Assembly: GCF_000739615.1 (NCBI RefSeq)
Contig: NZ_BATP01000007.1
Coordinates: 62,001-126,000 of the forward strand
Reading direction: 5' to 3'
Source: Haloferula sp. BvORR071
Lineage (GTDB): Bacteria; Verrucomicrobiota; Verrucomicrobiia; Verrucomicrobiales; Akkermansiaceae
Length of the DNA: 64,000 bases
Part shown: piece by piece, positions 36,860 to 43,329 of the stretch
Layout of the letters: each line of letters starts with the position of its first letter
Position numbering within the stretch: the first letter of the stretch is position 1
Notes under the pieces: model-generated
Seen by the model: the letters and a program-made list of their open reading frames with translations, nothing else
Databases searched by the model: none
What the model was told of the DNA's origin: nothing
Made by a program: the position numbers and the translations under genes

Positions 36860-37255
36860 TCAGGCCTGAGCCATGGCCAGCAGATAAAGGGTAAGCGCGG
36901 TCAAGGCCCCGACAAAGGCGAGGGCTGGGAATGCCAAGGCGCGCGCGGCACTGATCAAGCGCGCGAGCGCCAGCAAGATCGCTACCAAGGCAAGCAGCAC
37001 CACAGCAACGAGCGCGCGGTCGAGGTCCATGTCGAGGATCGCGGAGCGCAGGGAAGCAGGCAGCTTGGTCTCCGGGATCTTGGACAGGAGATCCCAGTAG
37101 CTGCCGCACCTAGCCAACAACCAGATCAAGCCGACGGAGAGGAGGATCGTGGCGTAGGCCGCGAAGCGTGCCGCCGGGGCTCCGTCCAATACCTTCGGGC
37201 CTTGGGCAGGCGGCTCCAGGGGCTCTGCGGCAGGAGGCTGATAGGGTTGCTCCAT
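36860..37255 (-). CDS. Small membrane protein with PYQPP N-terminus
   Basis: 131 residues. The N-terminal tail (MEQPYQPPAAEPLEPP) is Pro-rich and cytoplasmic-looking. Three hydrophobic segments follow (about 32-48, 79-97 and 105-127). It resembles the neighbouring 139-residue protein in plan (PYxPP tail then helices) and in context, so the two are probably distant paralogues. Last gene of the minus-strand run that starts at DoxX. Function unknown. Confidence 0.65.
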   Translation of the reverse strand: MEQPYQPPAAEPLEPPAQGPKVLDGAPAARFAAYATILLSVGLIWLLARCGSYWDLLSKIPETKLPASLRSAILDMDLDRALVAVVLLALVAILLALARLISAARALAFPALAFVGALTALTLYLLAMAQA

Positions 37256-37308
37256 CTGTAGTCAGCTTAGGGATTGAGGTGGTCCGTGGCAATACCGGTA
37301 GCGTCGGC

Positions 37309-37728
37309 TCAAACACCGGTCGCGCGGATGACGGCCAAGACCAAGAAACCCCAGCCGACATAGGTGCACGCATCCAAGGCCAGGGCCGACAGCACCAGTC
37401 CCAGCATCGCCAGGGTGCGGCCGGAACTCCTGAAGGACAACACGACTCCTGCGGCGGCCAAGGCCAGCGCCGCAAGGAAGGACAGCCATCCCTCGTTGCG
37501 GAGAAGCAGCCAGTCCAAACCCGGCGAGGATGGCAAGCTGTGGACTCCCAGCTCCTCCGCCATGGACGAAATCCTGCGAATGAAGTGGAGTAAGACACCC
37601 GCCCCCACCGTGGCCAGCAGGCCGAGGATCCGCGTCGTCAGGCGCGCGACCTTGCCGGCAGCGCGCCTTTTGATCACGGGATCGGCCGCCTGCGGCGGAG
37701 CGTAGGGAGATTCCATGTCCTCGCTCAT
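37309..37728 (-). CDS. Small membrane protein with PYAPP N-terminus
   Basis: 139 residues (or 135 from Met5). The tail MESPYAPPQAADP precedes three hydrophobic segments (about 31-50, 79-97 and 103-135). The first ATG overlaps the stop of the alpha-hydroxy-acid oxidase gene (ATGA at 37725-37728), so the two are translationally coupled. Function unknown. Confidence 0.7.
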   Translation of the reverse strand: MSEDMESPYAPPQAADPVIKRRAAGKVARLTTRILGLLATVGAGVLLHFIRRISSMAEELGVHSLPSSPGLDWLLLRNEGWLSFLAALALAAAGVVLSFRSSGRTLAMLGLVLSALALDACTYVGWGFLVLAVIRATGV

Positions 37729-38813
37729 GAAGCAGGCCAGATCACCGAGGGGTCGAGTTCCGCGAGGGTGGCACGCCCTGTTAGAGCCATGGCGATCTCG
37801 AGTTCGGTGCGCAGGATCTTGAGGACATGGGCGACGCCGGTAGCTCCGGCGGCGGCAAGGCCATGGAGGATGGGACGGCCAACCATGACGGCGGAGGCGC
37901 CGAGGGCGAGGGACTTCAGCACATCGGTGCCCCGGCGGATGCCGCCGTCCATAAGGATGGGTAGCTTGCCCTGGAGGGCTGCGGCGATGGAGGGCAGGAC
38001 TTCGATAGCGGCGGGGACGGTATCGAGGGTGCGGCCGCCATGATTGGAAACGATGATGGCATCGACGCCATAACTGGCTGCTTGGAGGGCATCGTGGGGA
38101 TCAAGCACGCCCTTGAGGATAATGGGCAGCTTCGTGTGCGAGCGCAGCCAAGCGAGGTCCTGCCAGGTGGGTGCTTTTGCCAAGAGGTGGCTGCCGAAGA
38201 CGCGGTCGGCGGGAGGCACCGTCTCCATGCCGCGCAGGTTCACAGGCTCGAAGCCCGGGGGCATGCGAAAGGCAGCGCGCTGCTCGCGGTTGCGCAGACC
38301 GTGGAGAGGGGCATCGGCGGTGAGGACGATGGCGCTGCAGCCGGCGGCTTCGACGCGCTTCACGAGTTCCGCGGTGAAGGCGCGGTCCGGCTGGATGTAG
38401 AGCTGGAACCATGGCGGCACGGTGGCCGCTTGGGTGATCTCTTCGATGGCCGTGCCAGCCTGGGTGCTCACGGTCATGCAGGTTTCCAGCGCGGAAGCAC
38501 CTAGAAGCGTGGCCAGTTCGCCGCTTGGGTGGAAGAGGCGGTGGAAGGCGGTGGGCGCGATGAAGATCGGGTGCGCATATTCCCGGCCGAAGAGGCTCAG
38601 TCGGGTATTCGCTTGGGAGAGGTCCCGGAAGATCCGCGGGCAGAGGCGCAGGCGCTCGAAGGCCGCACGGTTTTCACGGAGGGTGATTTCATCCGCGGCC
38701 GCGCCGGAGAGGTAGGCCCAAGCTCCGGGCTCGATCCGCTCGCGGGCGAGCGCTTCGTAGTCGTCGAGGGAGGCGACATCGGGCGGGATGGTATCGAGCG
38801 GCGGTAAGGGCAT
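37725..38813 (-). CDS. FMN-dependent alpha-hydroxy-acid oxidase/dehydrogenase
   Basis: 362 residues, the family length. Motifs in order: WAYLSGAAADE (near 33), IFIAPTAFHRL, WFQLYIQPD, LKGVLDPHDA (catalytic-site Lys), VSNHGGRTLDTVPA (active-site His, Arg) and LPILMDGGIRRGTDVLKSLALGASAVMVGRP, the phosphate-binding end. It oxidises a 2-hydroxy acid such as lactate or glycolate; the exact substrate cannot be told. The gene starts 12 bases after the DUF2063 (HvfC/BufC) gene and is followed by an overlapping membrane-protein gene. It therefore looks co-transcribed with the bufferin operon, which is unusual. Confidence 0.93.
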   Translation of the reverse strand: MPLPPLDTIPPDVASLDDYEALARERIEPGAWAYLSGAAADEITLRENRAAFERLRLCPRIFRDLSQANTRLSLFGREYAHPIFIAPTAFHRLFHPSGELATLLGASALETCMTVSTQAGTAIEEITQAATVPPWFQLYIQPDRAFTAELVKRVEAAGCSAIVLTADAPLHGLRNREQRAAFRMPPGFEPVNLRGMETVPPADRVFGSHLLAKAPTWQDLAWLRSHTKLPIILKGVLDPHDALQAASYGVDAIIVSNHGGRTLDTVPAAIEVLPSIAAALQGKLPILMDGGIRRGTDVLKSLALGASAVMVGRPILHGLAAAGATGVAHVLKILRTELEIAMALTGRATLAELDPSVIWPAS

Positions 38814-38825
38814 CGCGCTGCGACG

Positions 38826-39737
38826 CTAGCAGAGGGGGCAAGCGAGGGGCGCGGGCTTCTTCGTCATGATAGCGGGCTTCTCGCAAAGCCAGCCGAAGGC
38901 GGTCCAGGCGCTGAACCATTGTTGGACCTTCGCCGCAATTTGATCGGCTGCGACTGCCTCGTCCCCGAAGGCCATACCACAGGCGTTTTCGAGGGTCTCC
39001 CCTGCCCTCAGAGCCGAGAGCAAATGATAGGCCGCCGGCTGGAGGCGCTTGTAGTAAACCACCAGCTCGGAACGATGAATCGCCAGATGAACCGGGCTGG
39101 CCGCGGGCTTGGCGTGCAAGCGGAGCTTGCGGGAGCCCGCGCCCGAGGAACGGGCATTACTGGCGGCGGCGTTCTCGGATTGCTTCAGTTTTTGCAGCAG
39201 CCGGTCCACGGGGTATTGGAGTTCCAGTAGCGTGAGATAGGGCTGGAGCCCCAGCTTCATCCGCGAGGGGCGGCGGCTGGCAAACTCCACGGGGTCGATG
39301 CGCGGCCACTCGGCAGCATCGAAGGCAATCACCCGGGCCCATTCCAGCGCCGCCATGTCACGCGCAAGCGGGCCATGGGAACCCAGCAGCTCCGGATGGG
39401 CGACGATGAAGGCGGACAAGCCCTGCCCCAAATCGCGGAGATTCCAAGAAGCCGAGCCGCAGGCATCAAGGTAGGCAATGGCCAAGCGCTCAAACCTGCG
39501 TTCACCGAGCACGGCCGCAAGACCGCCGAAGTCATCCCCAAAGGAGCCTAACAGACGCCACCAGTACTGCTGGTTGTAGATCTGCAGGCGATCCTTTGCA
39601 GCGAGCCGCGCATTCGGCTTCACGAACTCGGCGGCCACGGCATGGCCTTCGCGGCGCATGGTTTCACCGGGGCCGAGTGGGCGCATGATCGCGCCGGCCA
39701 AGGCGGCTTGAAAGCGGGCGAGCGTGCTCATATCCAT
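38826..39737 (-). CDS. HvfC/BufC-type DUF2063 RiPP partner protein
   Basis: 303 residues (301 from Met3). The N-terminal DUF2063 domain has LQIYNQQYWWRLLGSFGDDFGGLAAVLG (about 49-76) and DLGQGLSAFIVAHPEL (about 97-112). The C-terminal half (PVHLAIHRSELVVYYKRLQPAAYHLLSALRAGETL) is the winged-helix-like region of the same family. This protein binds the precursor and presents it to the MNIO enzyme. It begins immediately after the stop of the MNIO gene (39738), so the two are coupled. Confidence 0.92.
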   Translation of the reverse strand: MDMSTLARFQAALAGAIMRPLGPGETMRREGHAVAAEFVKPNARLAAKDRLQIYNQQYWWRLLGSFGDDFGGLAAVLGERRFERLAIAYLDACGSASWNLRDLGQGLSAFIVAHPELLGSHGPLARDMAALEWARVIAFDAAEWPRIDPVEFASRRPSRMKLGLQPYLTLLELQYPVDRLLQKLKQSENAAASNARSSGAGSRKLRLHAKPAASPVHLAIHRSELVVYYKRLQPAAYHLLSALRAGETLENACGMAFGDEAVAADQIAAKVQQWFSAWTAFGWLCEKPAIMTKKPAPLACPLC

Positions 39738-40583
39738 TTAAGCGGCCGCCGCGGAGGCAGGCAGGAAGCGATTGGCCTTGAGGGCCTCGGTGTGGACCTC
39801 CTCGAAACTGGGGATCTTGTCGTCCCACTCCAGCAAGGTGGCCACCCGGCCACAGCGCTGCATGGCGAGCTCGTAGAGAGCCCAAACCGGATCGATCACG
39901 GGGTGATCGTGGGTATCGAGGATGTACTTCTTGAATTCGGTATGCCCGGCGAGGTGGGTTTGCGCGACCCGCCCGGGAGGCACGGCATTGACGTAGTCCC
40001 GCGGGTCAAAGCCGTGGTTGCGGGAGGAGACGTAGATGTTGTTCACGTCGAGCAGGATTCCACAGTCCGCTGCCTCCACCACTTCATTCAGGAATTCCCA
40101 CTCCGTCATCTCCGAGAGATGGAACTCCGCGTAGCTGCTGACATTCTCAACCGCCACCGGCAATTCCAGGAAATCCTGGACTTCGCGTACGTTGCGGGCG
40201 GTGGTCTTCACCGCTTCCCAGGTGTACGGCATTGGCAGTAGATCGTGGGTGAAGCGTCCATCGACGCTGCCCCAACAAAGATGATCGCTTACCCATGGCG
40301 TCTTGGTGCGCTTGGTCAGAGCCTTGAGCTTCTTGAGGTGATCACGATTCGGCCGGGCAGTGTTGCCGAAATACATCGAGACCCCGTGCTGGACCACGCG
40401 ATACTGCTCGAGGATCTGATCGAGAACCGCGAGAGGCCGGCCAGCTTCCCCCATGTAGTTTTCCGAGATGATCTCGAACCAATCCACCACCGGCTTCTTC
40501 TCGAGGATGTGCTGGTAGTGCGGGATGCGCAGGCCGATGCCCACGCCGTAGTCCTGGAAATTCGTGAAGCGGGATGCAGTCAT
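39738..40583 (-). CDS. MNIO (DUF692) enzyme, HvfB/BufB type
   Basis: 281 residues. It is a TIM-barrel multinuclear non-haem iron oxidase (DUF692). The motifs are GVGIGLRIPHYQHIL (start), WFEIISENYMG, VQHGVSMYFG, VSDHLCWG, VAVENVSSYA, GILLDVNNIYVSS and HLAGHTEFKKYILDTHDHPV; the His/Asp/Glu residues in these supply the iron cluster. Related enzymes convert precursor cysteines into oxazolone/thioamide-type copper ligands. The neighbouring Cys-rich precursor (40660-40980) and DUF2063 gene support that reaction here. Confidence 0.95.
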   Translation of the reverse strand: MTASRFTNFQDYGVGIGLRIPHYQHILEKKPVVDWFEIISENYMGEAGRPLAVLDQILEQYRVVQHGVSMYFGNTARPNRDHLKKLKALTKRTKTPWVSDHLCWGSVDGRFTHDLLPMPYTWEAVKTTARNVREVQDFLELPVAVENVSSYAEFHLSEMTEWEFLNEVVEAADCGILLDVNNIYVSSRNHGFDPRDYVNAVPPGRVAQTHLAGHTEFKKYILDTHDHPVIDPVWALYELAMQRCGRVATLLEWDDKIPSFEEVHTEALKANRFLPASAAAA

Positions 40584-40614
40584 GGCGATGCTTTGTTAGA
40601 GAGAGAGAAGGACC

Positions 40615-40648
40615 GCAAGGCTCCGGTGGGGAGGATCCGGAGCCTTGC
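40615..40648 (-). promoter_or_regulatory. Perfect hairpin between precursor and MNIO genes
   Basis: 12-bp perfect stem GCAAGGCTCCGG (40615-40626) / CCGGAGCCTTGC (40637-40648) with a 10-base loop, 12 bases after the precursor stop. On the minus strand it is followed by a pyrimidine tract (CCTTCTCTCTCTCT) rather than T-only. It fits an attenuator or stabiliser that would let the precursor be made in excess over the enzymes. Confidence 0.7.
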
Positions 40649-40659
40649 AGGGAAAAGGA

Positions 40660-40980
40660 TTACTTCTTCTCGGTTTCCTTTTCCTTGTCCTTGTGAACCG
40701 GCTTGCCGTCCTTCATGGCGCAGCCGCCCTTACCCTTGCAGGAGTTTTTGCCAGCGCAGCCGTTGTCGCCACCCTTGCAGCCGCCCTTGCCCTTGCAGCC
40801 ATTCTTGCCCTTGCAATCGTGGGTCTCGCCCTTGTCTTCCTCGGCCTGGATGCCGGCGCTGAAGGCGCTGCCGCTCTTCTGCTGCGCGCCGGCGGTATTA
40901 CCCACCTTGGCGAGGGCGAATCCGCCGCCCATGATTCCTGCGATGGCGGCACTGGCGATGATGGTCTTGTTGGTCTTCAT
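40660..40980 (-). CDS. Cys/Lys/Gly-rich bufferin-type RiPP precursor
   Basis: 106 residues from the ATG at 40980. The N-terminal 30 or so residues are a Sec-type leader (MKTNKTIIASAAIAGIMGGGFALA). The core contains six Cys in a repetitive context: HDCKGKNGC, KGKGGCKGG, DNGCAGKNSC and KGKGGCAMK. The Lys/Asp/Glu-rich tail is KPVHKDKEKETEKK. This is the plan of HvfA/BufA precursors, except that the usual EGKCG repeats are replaced by CKGKxxC-type units. It lies between DoxX and MNIO genes. The product is expected in the periplasm or outside as a metal (probably copper) binder. Confidence 0.88.
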   Translation of the reverse strand: MKTNKTIIASAAIAGIMGGGFALAKVGNTAGAQQKSGSAFSAGIQAEEDKGETHDCKGKNGCKGKGGCKGGDNGCAGKNSCKGKGGCAMKDGKPVHKDKEKETEKK

Positions 40981-41082
40981 GTCGTTTGTCTTTCTGGTTT
41001 CGGTTGGTTGGACCCGGCTGATGCCGGGATGGTTCTCCCGCAAGGACACGCCACCGTGGCGGCCCGTTACGGGTGAAGGGAT

Positions 41083-41592
41083 TCAGGCCACGGCGGGACG
41101 TGCCGCGGGCTCCGCCCGGAACTTGCGGGCGAGAAGATGATCGAGGGAGAAGGCGCCGGGTCCGAACACGAGGACCAGCAGCGAGGCGAAGAGGAACTGG
41201 AAGGGCGCAGCGCTCACGAAAGCGTCGGAATCACCGAAGATGCCTTTTACCGCATCGAGGTCCGCCGTGACGTAGGCGACGATCATGGTGACGATCAGCG
41301 GGATCGCCGTAAGGCGGGAGGCCAAGCCAAAGAGGAGCAGGAGGCCGCCGAAGCACTCGGTGCTGGCGGCTGCCAGCGCATTCACTTGGGGCAGCGGGAT
41401 CCCGAGATCCTTGAAGTAGTCCGCGACCTCCGGCAGCTTGTGGAGCTTGCCCCAACCGGTATGGCAGAATTGCCAGCCCCAGTAGAGACGAACGGCCAAC
41501 AGCAATGCGGATTGGGTGAGCGAATGCCCCGCGGCGGCGGTGAGGAGATTATAGCCGCGGCGGCCGGGTTCGAGGATGGGAGTTGCCTTCAT
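41083..41592 (-). CDS. DoxX family membrane protein (HvfX-like)
   Basis: 169 residues with four hydrophobic segments. The DoxX motifs are LLLAVRLYWGWQFCHTGWGKL (about 30-50), the GL-rich helix 2 (AASTECFGGLLLLFGLASRL) and the last helix FLFASLLVLVFGPGAFSLD. DoxX proteins accompany bufferin and Hvf loci. First gene of the minus-strand run; its start faces the sigma factor gene with 122 bases between. Confidence 0.9.
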   Translation of the reverse strand: MKATPILEPGRRGYNLLTAAAGHSLTQSALLLAVRLYWGWQFCHTGWGKLHKLPEVADYFKDLGIPLPQVNALAAASTECFGGLLLLFGLASRLTAIPLIVTMIVAYVTADLDAVKGIFGDSDAFVSAAPFQFLFASLLVLVFGPGAFSLDHLLARKFRAEPAARPAVA

Positions 41593-41714
41593 CTATCCGG
41601 GGCGACGAAGCAGCCCGGATTTTGATTGCGCGCTTTTCGGAAAAATTTTGCGCATGCTCCGATGGGGACTCGGGCGGATTTCCGGTTTGCCTCATTCTAG
41701 CGCGGCGGCTACCC

Positions 41715-42305
41715 ATGCAGGCATCGCGGGCCGAGTGCCCGCCGCTTCTCTTGGAAAGCGCCCTCCCAGATCCCGCACCGACCGAAGCCGAGCTACTGCA
41801 ATCCGGCTTCCGTTACGCGCTTGCACTGACCCACCATCATGAGGAGGCGGAGGATCTGGTGCAGGAGACCTGGCTGAACCTCTGCCGCCGCTACGGCCGC
41901 GTGGAGAACCGCGCGGTGCTCTTCACCGCACTGCGGAATCTCTACATCGACCAATGCCGGCGGCGGAAGCTGGTCCACTTCGATTCGCTGGATGATGCGG
42001 AGATCAACGAAGTCCCGGAAGTCCTCGTGGACGAGCCCTGCGTGAAGGGCGAAATTGCCGCACTGCTTGGCCAACTGAAACCCGGCGAGCGCGAGGTGAT
42101 CTTCCTGCACTACTACCAAGGCCACACTGCCGAGGAGATCTCCCAACTCAAGGGCCAGAGCCGAGGTACGGTTTTGAGCCTGATCCACCGCACGATCGCC
42201 AAACTTCGCCAGCTGGGCGAGAACGCAGCCGGAGCGGTCGCCCGCAATCAACTGCTGCTGTTCTTCGTTGTGCTGATCAGCATGGCGTTTTTCCTGATCC
42301 CCTAG
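41715..42305 (+). CDS. ECF RNA polymerase sigma factor with C-terminal membrane helix
   Basis: 196 residues from the ATG at 41715 (an upstream ATG at 41583 would add unconserved residues over the promoter region). Region 2 is HHEEAEDLVQETWLNLCRRY (about 42-61) with ALRNLYIDQCRRRK; region 4 is LLGQLKPGEREVIFLHYYQGHTAEEISQLKG then SRGTVLSLIHRTIAKLR. After region 4 comes a hydrophobic segment (LLLFFVVLISMAFFLIP, about 178-194), which is not part of a usual ECF factor. It is divergent from DoxX/precursor/MNIO and followed by a probable anti-sigma gene, so it likely controls the bufferin operon. Confidence 0.9.
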   Translation: MQASRAECPPLLLESALPDPAPTEAELLQSGFRYALALTHHHEEAEDLVQETWLNLCRRYGRVENRAVLFTALRNLYIDQCRRRKLVHFDSLDDAEINEVPEVLVDEPCVKGEIAALLGQLKPGEREVIFLHYYQGHTAEEISQLKGQSRGTVLSLIHRTIAKLRQLGENAAGAVARNQLLLFFVVLISMAFFLIP

Positions 42306-42322
42306 AAAAGAGCCACCACCCC

Positions 42323-43057
42323 ATGTCCGACTTCCGCAAACAAGTCCGCGATCACTACGACGCGCAATCGCTCCCAGCCGAGAAGCTGGAAGCGATCCTC
42401 GCGCGCGGTCGCGAGGCGGCAGTGGAAGGCGAGAAAACCGTCGAGTTCCCGGCGACGAAGAAGCGCTCTTGGGCGCGCTATGCGGCAGCCATCGCCGCGG
42501 CGATCGTGCTCGCCCTGGGCGGCACCTGGTGGATGAAGCGGGATGTCGGCGAGGTCTCCCTGGCCGCCCTGCCACCGCGGGTGATCGAGTTCTTCGCGAA
42601 GGCGCCGAATTTACACGAGGCGATCCAGGACAAGACCGAGTTGCGAAATTGGCTGATTTCCCAAGGCGCTCCCGCGGACATCAAGATCCCGACCAGCCTT
42701 CAGACGCTGCAGAGCGCCGCCTGCAGCGTGGTGGATGTCCAAGGCCGCAAGGCCTACCTCTCCTGCTACGTCCGCGAGAAAAATTCGGCAGGGGGCGTGG
42801 AGCTGATCCACCTGCTGGTGGCGCGCAGCGAGGACTTCTACGACCAGCCGCGGGGCAGAGAGGTGGTGGTCAAGGAAGAGGATGGCTGGAGCTTCGCCTC
42901 ATGGACCGAGGGTGACACCATCTACACCCTGGCCACCGCAGCGCCGAAGGAGAAGCTGGAGCCTTTCCGGCCACAGGCGGGCCTGCCGGTGGAGAAGCAG
43001 CGTCATCTCTCTGGCCTTGAGGCGGCCGTTTCGGGAATGGCGGCTTTGGCGCGCTGA
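42323..43057 (+). CDS. Probable membrane anti-sigma factor
   Basis: 244 residues. The N-terminal cytoplasmic part (1-48) precedes a single membrane helix (about 50-66; AAAIAAAIVLALGGTWWM) and an extracytoplasmic domain of about 175 residues. Two Cys in that domain (SAACSVV and YLSCYV, about 15 residues apart) could form a disulfide or bind metal. It starts 17 bases after the sigma gene. Position and topology fit an anti-sigma factor; I see no ZAS zinc motif. Confidence 0.7.
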   Translation: MSDFRKQVRDHYDAQSLPAEKLEAILARGREAAVEGEKTVEFPATKKRSWARYAAAIAAAIVLALGGTWWMKRDVGEVSLAALPPRVIEFFAKAPNLHEAIQDKTELRNWLISQGAPADIKIPTSLQTLQSAACSVVDVQGRKAYLSCYVREKNSAGGVELIHLLVARSEDFYDQPRGREVVVKEEDGWSFASWTEGDTIYTLATAAPKEKLEPFRPQAGLPVEKQRHLSGLEAAVSGMAALAR

Positions 43058-43329
43058 GAGGCTGTCTGAAATGGTGCTCACTTGGCGCGAAATTTAAACA
43101 GTCGAAGAGGCATTTGAAAATCGGGATGGCAGGGACTCGTCTTCGCAAGGTCGGATGAGGAGAAAGCGGGGATCTCACGATGCGATTGTGGCCGCGGAAG
43201 TGCGACGGTCATAGACGCGCCGCTACAGGTGAGGGTCTTTGGAGGCCTTGGGCCGAGGCCTAGAAAACCTACGCAAAGCTTCAGTTTTGTGTCAGTTTGG
43301 CGCGGAAACCGCCGTAAAAACCGCTGCCC
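43058..43329. other. Intergenic region, no gene seen
   Basis: 272 bases between the anti-sigma gene and the DUF1592 gene. It starts with GAGGCTGTCTGAAAT and contains an AGGCCT/AGGCCT hairpin near 43243-43261. The composition is unlike neighbouring coding sequence. It may be an insertion-sequence remnant or a dispersed repeat copy, but I find no second copy in the window. Confidence 0.5.
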
